Assembly: GCF_905163445.1 (NCBI RefSeq)
Contig: NC_053195.1
Location: 7,368,501 to 7,432,500, forward strand
Direction of reading: 5' to 3'
DNA from: Pararge aegeria
Lineage: Eukaryota > Arthropoda > Insecta > Lepidoptera > Nymphalidae
DNA length: 64,000 bases
The notes beneath the pieces were generated by a model. That model worked only from the letters and a program-made list of their open reading frames with translations, was not told where the DNA came from and ran no database searches. This document shows, piece by piece, positions 1 to 12,282 of the stretch (within the stretch, counting starts at the first letter, position 1; every line of letters begins with the position of its first letter). The translations under genes and the position numbers were made by a program.

Positions 1-75
1 CAGACATACTTGACGTTTCAAAAGTGCTTTTAAAGTAGGCCTACTTGAAATAAATGAACTTTGAATTTTGAAGCA
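1..75 (+). mobile_element. 3' tail of a non-LTR retrotransposon (LINE)
   Basis: The segment ends in a TTGAAATAAATGAACTTTGAA-like, A/T-rich repeating tail preceded by the word TAGGCCTAC. The same word and the same (TTCAAA)n tail occur in opposite orientation at about 50938-51100, so two copies of one LINE family are present. Only the extreme 3' end is visible, with no coding sequence. The family name is not assigned. Confidence 0.6.
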
Positions 76-1746
76 TTGCTACAAACAACAAATTGTTTCG
101 CTTGGCGCAAGACCGCGAGAAGTTCAACCTCCAAGCCAACCCAGAAGTTCAACCTCCAGTAGTGGAGAGGCACAAAAGGAGAGGGAGAGAGAACTCTACA
201 AACATATTTTAATAAAAAGTTCTAAAAGACTTATTAATAAAACCGTAGTAGGTATATCTTATGTGAAAAGATTAAGCTCAGAGTTGGCAATGGTAGCTGA
301 AATGTTCAATGCGTACAGTATTATAAATTACTTTGGCACGTATCCCACAGATAAGACACGCCTGTGAACTCGCCCGGTATACTTAAAATACAGTGAAGAT
401 ATACAATTACTCAATAAAAAATGGTTAAAAGTTCTAAATCTAACATCCGTATTTTAGTAAAGGTATCATTTTTGTTACACGTTTATTTTTTATTCCTCCA
501 CAATTTTGTCCTTGGCTGCAGTAGCGGCAGTCTAACCTGTTATATAAAACTCATACCCCTAAAAGTAAATCATAATCGGTTTCTACGCGATATCGTACTG
601 GAACGCTAAATCGCGTAGCGGCACCTAGGGTGTGTGCCTTGTCGATAGGGTGGTAACTAGCAGGTGCTAAAGCCTCCCACCAAACCAGCCCAGAGAGAAT
701 TCAGAAAAAAATAATTCCAAAATTGCCCCTACCGGAAATTAAACCCTGGACCTTCGACTCAAAAATTTTATACTAAAAGTTATTCTAAATCTCACCTGAT
801 GATAAATGATATTGCAATATAAGATGGCAGCAGTTTAACTTGTTAGATCTATGGCTCGACTAAAAAACAATTAGATTATTTTTTTAATTTTAGTTGGTTT
901 ATTTTTTTTTGTAGATTTCCGTACTATTTGATTAATAAATTCTTTCAAGTCATCTTTATCTACGCCTCACCTACTGTAACTTTGCACACATTTCTACAGC
1001 AGGCAGAAAATGCCTCTGGGCATTTTTCGCCATAATTCCTCAAGAAAGTACCAAGTGACGTAAGTAATAAGTCACAGCCCTATTTAAGTTCAACTATTCT
1101 CGTTGACTTCACCTCGCGTAAAAATCAAACTGAGTATAATAGTGTGTCAAAGTAAAAAAGCAACGATAACAAACTATAAAAAACTCGGCGTAAATTAGAA
1201 AATCGGTAACAAAGTGGCACAATCCTCGCGCGCGGTTAACGCAAACCGCGTTATAGGCGGAGAGCTAGTGGGAAGTTTTAGGCGGTACTTGATTAAGTTA
1301 GAAAGTTTTCTAGTCCTCTTCTTACTTAATTATGAGATCTACAGATTGGTCCGTAGAGGATACAGGTCTTATGAATAAAAGATAGTTTTAGCATTAATAA
1401 TAAATATCGATTAAATAGATATGACTACTATACTCTTATTGTAATTTCTAAATATTTTACACAGGTAAATGAGGCGTTAAATGGAAATTAATTATCATAC
1501 TTATTCTATGTTAAATTTTTATATTTTAATTGAAATTTAACAAAATACTTATGTTTAATTTCAATTTAAAGCACATTAACGTGTTAAAATATCTATTCAA
1601 ACCTTTTGTACATTTACTGTTTTGTCAGTCACTCTAAATCGGTGGTTTGATATATATTAACGTACCAATAATGTACCGTGTGTTATACATTTTTACCTAT
1701 TTGTTTGACAACTACGCATACTGTACTGAGCTATCTTAATCTTGAT
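76..1746. other. non-coding DNA, zfh2 downstream intron or 3' flank
   Basis: No supported gene. Open frames here (for example 68-367 on the plus strand) have no recognisable domain. A 16-bp word, AGAAGTTCAACCTCCA, is directly repeated at 118-133 and 143-158. A dispersed repeat occupies about 602-870. Confidence 0.5.
602..870. repeat. dispersed lepidopteran repeat fragment
   Basis: It contains the words GCTAAATCGC, GGTGGTAACTAGCAGGTGC and GCCTCCCACCA, followed by CACCTGATGATAA and AAGATGGCAGC. A shorter diverged relative lies near 10200-10270 (ACTAAATTGC, CCGAAGCGTCCCACCAGTTACC). Related CACCTGATGGTAAGTGATG-like pieces occur near 10018 and, reversed, at 13630-13700. This combination is a familiar interspersed repeat in Lepidoptera, but I cannot name its class with certainty. 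Confidence 0.5.
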
Positions 1747-2105
1747 AGGGAAGGTGAATCCCATACGCAAGCGTAGGTACTTCATTTTGGGCTGCATTAT
1801 TACCTACTACGAACACTATCAGGAGTGATTCCAGTCATGTGCTGAGAGAAATAATAGAAAAAAAACTTCCGTTAATAAGACTGTCTTGCAGTTTATGCCC
1901 TTAGTTAGGATGGAGGGGGAATAATACAAACATTCAGCTTTTATCAAGTGCCTCCCAAAATGCTCCAACAGCTCATTGATCAGAAGTACCACGCCCGCGA
2001 TATTTTCATTGCCACCATAAATACTGTGGAGTGGCGGAATGAAGCAATCTTCGACTACCCATTGAGGTTGCAACTTAATTACATTTCACGGTATCCACCT
2101 TCCCT
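1747..2105. mobile_element. candidate MITE with 10-bp terminal inverted repeats
   Basis: AGGGAAGGTG at 1747-1756 is exactly inverted as CACCTTCCCT at 2096-2105, giving a 359-bp unit. The inside holds an 84-codon open frame on the minus strand (2073-1819) that I do not recognise. No convincing target-site duplication is seen, so the call is tentative. Confidence 0.3.
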
Positions 2106-2480
2106 TTAACACTAAAATGTAAGACGTGACATTAATGCATTAAGTATGCATTGTTCTGGGAAGAATGTATCCGATTTACACTTATGTCGCGGTCAGCGTA
2201 AAACTTTTTTATTCTATTATTAAAATGTGGTCACTTAAGTTACAATTTTATTTAAGAATTATTTCTATTTGTGATGATATTTGCTAGTTTGCAACTGTTT
2301 AGCTAGATTTCATCGTCCACCTTCCGTTTAAAGCTTCGGTAAGTATAAGACGAGACATTAATGTATTCAGTAGGCTCAAGAAAAAAACTTTCCAATTTAT
2401 ACTAACCTTCACTAAAAAAATTTAAACTTTTTAAAAACGAACATTACTATATTATCAATCGAAATCATCGAATAAATCAT
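2092..2480. repeat. degenerate tandem duplication (about 220-bp period)
   Basis: The block starting near 2095 (CCACCTTCCCTTTAA ... TAAGACGTGACATTAATGCATT) recurs near 2316 (CCACCTTCCGTTTAA ... TAAGACGAGACATTAATGTATT) in the same orientation. The units are diverged by substitutions and small indels. Confidence 0.5.
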
Positions 2481-3859
2481 GATACTGCTTATTTCTAACT
2501 GCTATGGGCGTATGTACGGTAATAAAGCGCAACTCTACCCGCGACTACGTAACAAAAGCTCGCGTAACTGCTATTAAAAAAAAGTTAACAAATTTTCATA
2601 AAAACTCTTTATTGTAACCCATATAAAATTATTGGTAATAGCAATAAGTGTAAAAATACGGAACTAAAACTAAAAAAAAACTACGTCACCAAAAAAAAAG
2701 TTATTTAAACGCGTTAATGAGCAAAACGAATTATGCAATACCTTATCGAGGCTTATGCGTTCAGCATTTTTACGGAAATGTAAGGCCCAATGATCCGGTT
2801 AATGTAATACAAATTTTTGTAGTGAGAAATGATTATCTATCCATGATACTTCGTGACATCGAATTAGATGCAGAATAAATTGAAAAATCGCCACTTTAAA
2901 TCAGTCTTCTAACCGGAATATGCTATAAAACATGAAGAATTGGATAGTCAACTTGTCAACTTTTAAGTTGATTTTAGTTGAATGAACGAATTTAAGTTGT
3001 AAGTTCAGTTAATTCCAGGAATTAGAAATAATACATGCAGTAGTGTGGCACCTAACTCTCGTACACAAAAGAAAGTGTTTTAACTCCGCCAAATTAATCT
3101 AACGTATCCTAAATCTGTCTTCAATAAAATATTTCTTTTTCTAAATAAAGAACATGTTTTACTTATCCTTGGTCACTATAGATTAAGTTAAGTTAAATAC
3201 CAATGCATGATGCAGCACCAGATAAACCGCTGATGAGTTGGCTTAATGCCGCTAAATGGAAGATCGCTTCGCAAGCGCGCAGAAGAAATTATCTGAGAAA
3301 CCAGGCGTCATCCAATAGTAGGGATAAAAGATCGTAGGTACGGGATGGCTTTATAAGGATGTGAAGAACTCTTCAATCTATGTAGATTTGATAGCTTTTC
3401 TTTTAATATGCTGTCATTAGGTAACCTAAAACAGTAACGTTTTTGATATATTCATGAGAGATTTTGATTTTCGAAAAAATACTCCTCCTGTCCTAGAGAT
3501 GTTTTAGAAAGTGTCTCGAAATCCATCCTTATAAAAGGAGCTTCGGGTTAAGTTTTTTTTCTGTTCCTGATTTTTAAAGTATCAAATTATTACAGCTTTT
3601 AACCAAAAATTGTATGCGGTTGAACTTGTTCAAGAGTAATATACCAACATAATATATTTCTCAATACTCGTAGTTTAATATATGTTAAAAAAATTGTGCA
3701 GCAGAGCTTTTGTATAATAAAAGGTATAATTTATTTTTAAATTTTTAGTAAAGTCACGCTTTTTGTTCCCAGAATTTGGTTAACGCTGTAACATAACACC
3801 ATACGTCTTCTGCTTTCTTCTCGTACGGTTAGGCATAATAATTAAAAAGCTCCTGATAT
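2481..3859. other. non-coding, nothing identified
   Basis: AT-rich DNA with no open frame of interest and no repeat that I recognise. Confidence 0.4.
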
Positions 3860-4125
3860 TCCTTAATCCCGAATTCTGGAGAGCAAAGCGACCGAGTGTC
3901 AAGTGAACTACAGCGCCACCACTATCGATGCCACGCCACAGGTCTGCAGCATTTCGTGGCAGTTTTAAATATCTTGCCACCAAATGCTGGAACGACATCC
4001 CACCGCCTTTTAGAAATGCCAAATCAAAGTTTTGCTTTAAAAAATTATATCGCTATTATCTACTGAACATGCAAAAATCTAATGTGGCACTATCTTACAA
4101 TAATAACTACTAAAAACTAAAAATT
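3860..4125 (+). mobile_element. LINE reverse-transcriptase C-terminal remnant
   Basis: The plus-strand frame 3928-4113 reads ...RGSFKYLATKCWNDIPP..., then a basic/aromatic stretch and a stop. The pattern (F)xYxAxxxWNxxPxxxRxxxSxxxFKxxL is the usual C-terminus of Jockey/CR1-type ORF2 proteins. Only about 60 codons survive and the upstream reverse transcriptase is absent, so this is a 5'-truncated dead copy. It belongs to a different family from the LINE ends at 40.1, 58.4 and 62.8 kb. Confidence 0.6.
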
Positions 4126-6654
4126 ATTATCTGACTAAAGTACTTTTCCATTACTACTTAAACAAAAATGAATTTTCATCTTCTTTCCATAATGAAGTTT
4201 ACTTTCTTTTATAAAGTTTATATATATATATATTTTTTATTGTTTTTATATGTGATTTCATAACTGGACTTCCCTCAACTAAATAGGTACTGACAGAATA
4301 CCAGCGTTGTGTGTACATTAGTATCCGGAGCATTAAGCTGAGTCAGAACCTTTTTATTGGCACGACACATCATAGACTTAAGCTATTAATAATTAAGTAC
4401 AAAATTTTTAAGTTACTCCGTATGTAAGTCTGTTTGTGTTGTTCTGGTAAATAAACAAATTCTATTATATTCTATTCTATTTAAGTGTCCCTACATAGGC
4501 AATTCATAAGTTACCTTACACATAATAATTACAATAATGAATAGCAAACAGACATGTACCTACCACCGTCCCCCAAAATGGCCGCCACACTTTGCGAGTC
4601 AGATTGTTGATTTGCAGCTGCATTATAATCAATTCTGTCTGTACTTTATATTCCTTGGATATTAAATGAGGTACAAAATCATCACAAATTACCTTAAGAT
4701 TTGACTGTGAGATATATTTATGACGGGTCGGCGAGAGCGAAATGTTATATTTGACTAATTCATAGTGGAAGATTACTGGAACCCTACGTAGGTACTTAGG
4801 TATAGAATATTCTTGTGGCATTCATTATTTAAATAGGATTGACGTCCGGTTTAATATATATATTGAGATTCATCACATTTCTGACGTTGTCGTCGGTGAG
4901 GGATAGAAAGAGGCTATAGGCGGTACTAAATATACCTATTCCATCTATAACGACAACAAATTGCCTATGCCTCCTCTCTTAAAGGATAAAAAGATTTAAT
5001 TGCCGGACCAAGCAGTTGCCTTACCATCAGGTAAGTTGCCTTACCATCAGGTAAGTGTTAAACAATCGCCTATAAAGAAAAGCTTCATAACTACCCAATC
5101 CAGCTTTACAAGTACCCAAAGGCGTACATAAGGTTCTAAAACTAGAGTACTTTGAAAGCATAGTTATTTTACTATAAAGAGATACAATTTTTTTATCGAT
5201 ATATCTATACATTATAAAGGTAGGTACTTGATACTAAGAACATAAATAGAAACACTATTATTTTTTTCCTAGAAGCTATTCAACACCTAAAGGAATAGAT
5301 AGGTGTCTATTATATATAATAACAATTACTAGTAATCTTTAGCCATTTCTCTTTGTTAACTAACCGATTAAAATAATAATCACGACTTTAATAACTTCTA
5401 ATGAGACGTTCTCTTCTTTGGTTAGGTCAAAACTATACGTAAGACGAAATATATTTGTCATGCTTTTGATGACAAGATACCACTTTAGTACGAGCACACT
5501 TAGACCCTAAGGGAACCTTACAAATAAACGTGGTATGACAAGTGATCCAGTGTTACAAAATAGTTTTCAAACTTTTTGGAACGAAGTTCCTTACGGCAGG
5601 CTTGGAGGGGATAGGGATTTCGCTGCGCGACCGAACTGAATAAAAAAAGTGCGTGTAATCTATTTCTATGTAATTTTATGTTGTCAAACAAAAATAAGGA
5701 GACATATTTTGTTATTTTAGTTGATAATTTGAATTACGATGTTTTTTTATTTTAAGTAATTTATTATTTCCTAAAATACTGAATTTCCTAAATACTTTCT
5801 TGTACTTAAATAAAAACTAATCAGCAAAATTTAAGAGAAAAATCAAGAAAACCTACATAAAATTGAGCACGATTTTTTTTGCAATTTGTGTCGATTCTAC
5901 ATTAGCCGAAGGAACTTCGTTCCTACCTGGTGTCCCACGACACCACATCATTTTTTATTATTATTTATGTACCAGAAATACAAACATGGATAGTCTATGA
6001 GGTTAAAGAACAAAACTTATCCTATATAAGATCTCTTCAAGCCACCTTAAGATATGAAAGGTGAATTTTATAACACTTCAATTGAGAGCGTAATTCGTTA
6101 TTCCATGTTTATTTGAAGGCCACTAATTCACTAATGCAATACAATAATACAATAATACCCACTCTATATAAAAGTTAGTGACACAAAAACTAAAGGAATC
6201 CATTTCGACATTTAGGTAGAAACATCAACATTCATTTGTAGAAGCAATTCATAATAAAACGCGATAATCATATAGCGCTGTGGCAAATTAGTTCTTTAAA
6301 GGTTTTTAAGCGATATTGTATCAGAACACAAAGTTTTCACTCCATATAAAAATACTTCCTAGGTGTTTGTTTCTATTTCAAAAAATTCTATTATATTATT
6401 CTATTATTATCAAAATGAAACGTTTACTCCGATTGTAATTTTATTTTAAGACGATACAGTCATGCTTGCAGTGTGTTTCGAGCCTTAATAATAACTAGGT
6501 GTCTAGCCTAACTCGTTGCATTGTCAACCTGTTATTTTGTAAATAAATGAGCGTTTTGCGGAAGTGCGGCCGGTAATGAATGTTCTCTAAACTTTGAAGG
6601 CTCTATCGAAGCGATGTTGAACCTTTCTTTACAAATTGCTATTTAAAAAAAAGC
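4126..6654. other. non-coding DNA with minor repeats
   Basis: It contains TTCTATTATAT-type LINE tails at about 4448-4482 and 6385-6410, a (TA)n run near 4220, and the 20-bp tandem duplication at 5015-5054. Open frames on the minus strand at 4821-4516 and 5212-5027 show no domain and are not called as genes. Confidence 0.4.
5015..5054. repeat. perfect 20-bp tandem duplication
   Basis: The unit GTTGCCTTACCATCAGGTAA occurs twice head to tail (5015-5034 and 5035-5054) with no mismatch. It resembles the reversed CTTACCTGATGG word of lepidopteran interspersed repeats. Confidence 0.8.
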
Positions 6655-6864
6655 TATGCTAATATTGTAAGCACAAAAGTGTGCTTGTTTGTTTGTTTAT
6701 CTCTTCCTTACGCCCGAACTAAGCAGAAAATCGACTTGATTTTATTGAATGAACGGAGAGTAGTATGTAGCCTATGTTTTTTTTTATCCCAGGAAACAAT
6801 CAGTTCCCATGGGATTTTTAAAAACCCGTAATAAACGCGGGAGCAGAACACGGGCAACAGCTAC
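6655..6864 (+). mobile_element. Helitron-like non-autonomous element
   Basis: The 5' end GCTAATATTGTAAGCACAAA matches the lepidopteran TACTAATATTATAAATGCGAA-type start. The unit runs through TTGTTTGTTTG and CCCGAACTAAGCAG to a 3' end reading CGGGCAACAGCTACT, close to the usual GCAACAGCTAGT end. It is about 210 bp with no coding capacity. Assignment to Helitrons rests on the remembered TC...CTAG end consensus and is not certain. Confidence 0.5.
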
Positions 6865-7429
6865 TACAAAAGCGAAAGTTAGGATGGATGTTTGTTACTC
6901 GATCATACCAGAAAGTTTAAACAGGTTTAAATTAAATTTGGCACAAAGATACATTAGTTTGGAGCTGCACATTGGCTTTTCAGGCAAAACTTTTCAGTTT
7001 TCACCTTATCTATATATAAGATGAAATTTTAATAAACACAGAAAACGCGGATGAAGTCTTTGCAGATCGGATAATATTGGCATCTTAGCTTAGTGATTTT
7101 TATCTTGTGGGTAGATTAATGTGAAACAACTAATACGGTGAGTCAGACCAACTGTTGCGTGGCGACACACAGTGCGCGTAGAATCGAGCATTCCCTTACA
7201 AAGTTTTCTTCTTTAAAACTTCTGAATATATTTGTTCTTCATTAAGTTTTATTATCATGTCTGCTATATTAGCTTTCTTTAAAAAAACATTAAAACAGAA
7301 AATAGTTTCGAGTTTTCAAATCTGCACGAGGGTCCTCTTTAGGTACTCTCATTTTTCTTCTTTAAACAGATCCCGTGAGTACCATCTGTTTTCTTAGTAT
7401 AAAACGTAGTGTATGTAACTCTCCGTCCT

Positions 7430-7530
7430 TTCAACTTATGGTATGCCAAAAATCTAATCGATTGGTTGCTTAGTTAGGGCGTAATGACAAACACACAAAC
7501 ACTTTCGCATTTATATTATTAGTATGGATT
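7430..7530 (-). mobile_element. 5' end of a Helitron-like element, reversed
   Basis: On the minus strand the segment starts CCATACTAATAATATAAATG, then CGAAAGTGTTTGTGTG, the same start as the element at 6655. No matching 3' end was found within a few hundred bases, so it is a fragment. Confidence 0.45.
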
Positions 7531-8117
7531 TTAATAATTCAATAACATGGGAGTTACGAGTTGGCCACTGGACGAACGACGCGATCAGCGAAATGTCTAT
7601 TGACTAAGACGTTTTTACGTACCAATGGTTCACGAACCCTGCTCTATCGCAATTACTTTGGTGTGTAATAAAATGAATCAAGCGGTTTAGCTGTTAATTT
7701 CTTTACTTACCCCAAAAGAATGTTAACTGTTTTAACTGTGACTTCGCTGTGGGTAACCTACCTATTATGTAGTAAATACGTACCTATTTAATAACACTTT
7801 ATCACTGCATTGTTTGTAAACTAAGGACTTTTGCACCTATGTTTCATTTATTTCCCCTGCACTTGGATCCTCTGCCAATATTAGGCTTCAAACTTCCACG
7901 TTGCTTCAATAAACAGTAGCGGAATTCAAAACCAATTCAAATCGTAATAAACCGCTAATGTCCTAACCATTGGCTTAGGCTTAAAATGTTTGACAGAAAA
8001 CCCAATTATTAACCAAGTATTATATATAACCCAAGTATTAACCACCAGAACAAGAAGACGGTTATAATATAATCAGTCAGCCAACCAGTCAGTCAGTCAT
8101 GCTGATATTAATCTACT

Positions 8118-8375
8118 TATTAACTTTGACGGCCGATTGGCGCAGTTTTCAGCGCCCTGCTTTCTGAGTCCAAGACCGTGGGTTCGTTTCCCACTACTGC
8201 AAAATGTTTGTGTGATGAGCATGAACATTTTTCAGTGTCTGGGTGTTTATATGTTGATATTTATTTATGTATATTATTCATATGTCATCTTAGTGCCCAT
8301 AACACAAGCTACGCTTACTTTGGGGCTAGGTGGCGATGTGTGTATCGTCGTAGTATATTTATTTATTTATTAACT
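8118..8375 (+). mobile_element. tRNA-derived SINE, full length, with target-site duplication
   Basis: The SINE spans about 8127-8366. It begins GACGGCCGATTGGCGCAG with an A-box-like segment, followed by the B box GGGTTCGTTTCCCAC, a unique body (CAGTGTCTGGGTGTTTAT) and a (TATT)n tail. TTATTAACT at 8118-8126 and again at 8367-8375 forms a 9-bp target-site duplication. Four other copies lie in the window (8886, 12130, 23424, 36434). RNA polymerase III promoter boxes are visible but it is not a tRNA gene. Confidence 0.8.
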
Positions 8376-8885
8376 GGGGCAATTATTTTGATCCAGGAAT
8401 CTACCTATATTACGGCTTTTTACTTTAGAATATAACATTCTCAGAAGGCGCTAGTATACTATATTGGCAAAGAAGCACTGCCAACTCAGATATCATAAGT
8501 TTTTTTTTATTTGGATTCTAACTAGTTTACTAGTCAGGTAGTTTACCACCTGCTAAACTAAATTTTAATCTTAACCCATACTTTTGAGTTCTTAATAGCA
8601 CTTTGAGAGGTCACTATTCTAATTTTGATTGCATGTTAAAGTGGCTTTTGTAATTATTAATGACATAAAAAAGCAGAAACTTGAAGAGTCGTATCGAGGA
8701 GAAGAGTGGGTCCATTTTTTGTCCTGGCAGTTCATCGTGGACAAAAAGGTATAGTAGTTTATATAAAGTAATATGATCACGACATCCTTATGTCACGATG
8801 TTTGTCCGAGATGAACTCCGAAACTACTGAACTGATTGAAGCTTCTTTTTGAAATATGTTTGGTTCCTACTTTTTTTATTTTTTT

Positions 8886-9103
8886 ATAGTAGATATATTA
8901 CGACACACATCGCCCATTCAGCCCCAAAGTAAGCGTAGCTTCTGTAATGGGTACTTACAGTTACAGTTTTATGAATAATATAGAGATAAACACCCAGACA
9001 CTGATAAATATTCAGGTTCATCGCACACAAATTTTACAGCTGTGGGAATCGAACCCACAGTCTTGGACTTAGAAAGCCACTGCCCACTACACCAGTCGGC
9101 TGT
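8886..9103 (-). mobile_element. tRNA-derived SINE, near full length
   Basis: Reverse-strand copy of the SINE at 8127. It shows the B box GGGTTCGATTCCCAC, the CAGTGTCTGGGTGTTTATCT body and GGGGCTGAATGGGCGATGTG near its 3' end. It lies only about 0.5 kb from the plus-strand copy, making a loose inverted pair. It differs from the other copies by scattered substitutions, so it is not a recent duplicate of the neighbour. Confidence 0.75.
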
Positions 9104-9255
9104 TTAATAAGAGATAGGGTAGTTTATATCTCAATTTATAATTGCAATATTTTCCATCGTTCTTTACCAGCCGCAATAATAACAGTAGTAATTAATAATT
9201 TAACGATATACAATAAAACACAGCAAAGCCTGGCTGAGTCTGCTAGTATTTTATA

Positions 9256-9693
9256 TAGTACTAGCTTTTTTCCGGCGGCTTCGCTCACGTTCAATTTTTG
9301 ATTTAGTAAATTTTAACTACAAAGGTTTAAAAAAGTCTTGCTGCTAATAGAAAAACTTGAACGTAAATTTCATATTTCAGAAACTTTCATATAAATTTTC
9401 ATTCTCTATTTGTGAAACACCTATTTCTTTATTTTTAATCGAAAACCTAAAATTAAAGTTTCATGGATGTAACTTGAAAAATAAATTGATAAATGAAGGA
9501 TTTGATGCAAACTTTTATCTCCCATTTAACCCAGTTAGGGTTGAAATATTCAAAAATCCTCTCTTAGCGGATGCTTACGTTGTAATAATTATCTGTTTGC
9601 AAAATTTCAGCCCGATCCGTCAAGTGGTTAGAGCTGTGCGTTGATAGATCAGTCAGTCAGTAAGTCACCTTTGCCTTTTATATATATATAGAT
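9256..9693 (-). mobile_element. non-autonomous repeat (GGCTTCGCTCAC / TTTTATATATATATAGAT ends)
   Basis: The left edge ACTAGC...CCGGCGGCTTCGCTCAC and the right part TTTCAGCCCGATCCGTCAAG, GAGCTGTGCGTTGATAGATC, (CAGT)n and a TATATATA tail form a unit common in lepidopteran genomes. The 95-codon plus-strand frame inside (9357-9644) is repeat sequence and not a gene. Confidence 0.55.
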
Positions 9694-11339
9694 TTTAAGT
9701 CATATATTTTATTAAAACATGAAGGTTCCCACTTAGAAAGGGCATTTAAAAGTAGTCTTCATTTAACGTGTATGGCCAGTTTTCATCAATGAACGCGAAT
9801 CTCACTGTGTTCACACCACAAATCAATTTCGCAAATTGAAACATGACCGCTGTTTTATTTTCTGCCGCCCCCCTTGATTGCGGTGAGTGAACTATGAATT
9901 GGCGCAATTGTCATTGATCTAATAATCATATACGGTATATATTTATAACTAGCGGATGCCCGCGATTTTGTCTGTGTTAAATTTCTGATTTCTGTTATAC
10001 AATCTTCACAGCAATATCACCTGCTAGTGTAAGTGATGCAGTCTCAGTTGGTAAAACGCTAATTTTATTATTTATTTTTTACAATCATAAGTAGGTATAC
10101 ATAGGTGACATGATGTCCTAAAACTCCATTGAGTTTGTATGGACTACGACAGGGGTATCGCAGTTTTATTGAACCTGTACTCCTAATTGGTTACTTCGTA
10201 CCAGAACACTAAATTGCTTAGTAGCACCGGGCCGAAGCGTCCCACCAGTTACCAACTGATACGAGTAGGTAATAGGTAGATATTATTTAAGATCGTCATA
10301 TGACCGGGTTCGATTCATAGAAAATATCAGTTTAATATGACTAATCATAAATCATATAAAGTACTTTTTATTGTATCGCACAATTTTGATTAATAACTAA
10401 GACAAACGTATCTTTTTCAAATTTTCAATGTTAGAGGAAGCTATGTTTTTTTTTCTGTGGAGAAATTGCTGCGGAGTTGTGTAGAGGGAAAAGCCAATAT
10501 CCAGAAATATTGACAAGAAGAACTATAGCATAGATAATTTATAGATTGAGTTCTTTCGACCGTATATAGCAGTCAGCATCTCAATATGCACGCAAATATG
10601 CTTAATATGCTATCTTAAAATTTTAAGTAATTCCATTAAAAAAAAGCTTTGCCAATAGAAAGTTCATCGGGAAATAACATAGGATATAATAAAAAAATAT
10701 TAAAAAAAAAAATCCTTAAGAAATTACAATGATGTCACCCAAAGTAGATAAATGTTGTACCTTTATTTGAGTGGACTAAGATCACGATCTTGTATCTTAA
10801 TCTAACGATAAGTTACTTTTCGCTGTTATAGTCTAATATAGTGTTAGTACCTAATAGTTCAACGATAAATTCTCCTCCAAAGTTGGTTCTAAAAATAAAT
10901 ATCCATTATCAACTCCTGGTCCTATCCATTTACTGCGTCCAGTTAACATTGCGTAATCGACTATATTTTATTGACGCTACAGCCACCCATCTCTCAAGTA
11001 AAATGTTCCTACGGGGGATGCTTCAAAACAAAAACAAACGCGGGCGAAGCTGCGGTCAACAGCTAGTATTGATATAAAACCTTAGTTGCGGTATAGGTAT
11101 ACTTATTAGTCATTACCAATAGTATTCCGAGTTCGTTGGTCAGTACGATCAGTTTGAGCAGATTTAACTAAATGTTAATAGGGGGACGAAGCCACGAAGC
11201 TACGTAGTCACGTAGAGTCCCGACCCATTACTCGCTCCAAACCGTATCGACAAATAACGACAATTATTGGTACGCTCTACAATCTTTTCACAATTTCTTC
11301 TCTCCGTTATTATATTTCTATTAAGCCTTTTTTTGTAAT
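9694..11339. other. non-coding DNA with repeat fragments
   Basis: Fragments include ACTAGCGGATGCCCGCGATTT at about 9950, CACCTGCTAGTGTAAGTGATG at about 10018 and ACGCGGGCGAAGCTGCGG...CAACAGCTAGT at 11036-11067. The last is a Helitron-like 3' end. No gene is supported. Confidence 0.45.
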
Positions 11340-11960
11340 CAAACTACTAATGATTCGATTCCATTTCCTAGACGGACGTGCGGCCCGCGATGTTAATGAC
11401 ACTATGTAATTAGATCCGGATGGTTTGCGGGCGTTGACTCGCTGTGCTCATCTGCCAGACGCTAATGGCGAAGTGTCAATTTTACTAAAAATATGGTAAT
11501 TTACAGCGTTTTTATGGCGTTGTACCTAAACTGTGCTTACAACAACAGGTTACTGAACATTTTTTTTTATTATTTTCATATTTCTTTTAAAGAGTTAAGG
11601 CACTAAAGTGATCGGTAAATCTGGTCTACAATTACTATCTTACAAACTAGCTTATTTGCCCCCCACCTAAGTTCATCTTAAATCTATGAGATAAATATTT
11701 CGCAGCCTCAGATTAGGGTTAGTGGAGCTTTTTGTAACTGAGTTCGTCCGGGAAAGTGCTATCGCCATGTTTATTTCTGTCGATAAACAGCCTTGTTGCA
11801 ATGTTTTGTTCTGATATGTCGGGCCGGTGTAATAACAGACACATGAGGCTTAACACCTACGCCTCAAATTGATGACACGGAGCGGCATGTTTCAGGACGT
11901 GCCCCTCGCATGCCCTGTACAGTTGTGGTCTGTTTATAGGTTACAGTTTTCTAATTACCA
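11340..11960. promoter_or_regulatory. candidate conserved non-coding island
   Basis: Two GC-richer, TE-free patches stand out from AT-rich surroundings: about 11370-11490 (CGGCCCGCGATGTTAATGAC, TGTAATTAGATCCGG) and about 11740-11940. They lack open frames with domains. An intronic enhancer is the simplest reading, but this rests on composition and motif density only. Confidence 0.25.
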
Positions 11961-12129
11961 TTGGTGGGCTATATTCTTGGTCCACCAGTTACGACCATAG
12001 AGGAAATCCAGATAATAATTTAGAATAAGAAATCTAAACGACGCATTTTCAGTAGGTAGGTAAAATGCAAATGATAGCAGCAACGAAGGTGAACCGTTTC
12101 AGTGATTTCCTCATTATTTTGTCATATTC

Positions 12130-12282
12130 AGAGTCCTAGGCCGTGGGTTCGATTCCCACAACTGGAAAATGTTTGTGTGATGAACATGATTGTTTTTCAG
12201 TGTCTGGGTGTTTATCTGTATATTATAAGTATTTATATGTATTTTATTCATAAATATTTATTTATTATCAACACATGCTACC
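12130..12282 (+). mobile_element. tRNA-derived SINE, 5'-truncated
   Basis: It begins at GAGTCCTAGGCCGTGGG, includes the B box GGGTTCGATTCCCAC and the CAGTGTCTGGGTGTTTATCT body, and stops after ACACATGCTACCG. The A-box half and the 3' GGGGCTAG part are missing. Confidence 0.7.

Noticed and set aside
68..367. 99-codon plus-strand open frame near the left edge
   Set aside because: It starts at a LINE tail and its only structure is a short nucleotide direct repeat; no domain or splice context.
8128..8210. tRNA gene suggested by A- and B-box-like sequence
   Set aside because: It is the head of a SINE present in five copies. It lacks a foldable cloverleaf and continues into a non-tRNA body with a (TATT)n tail.
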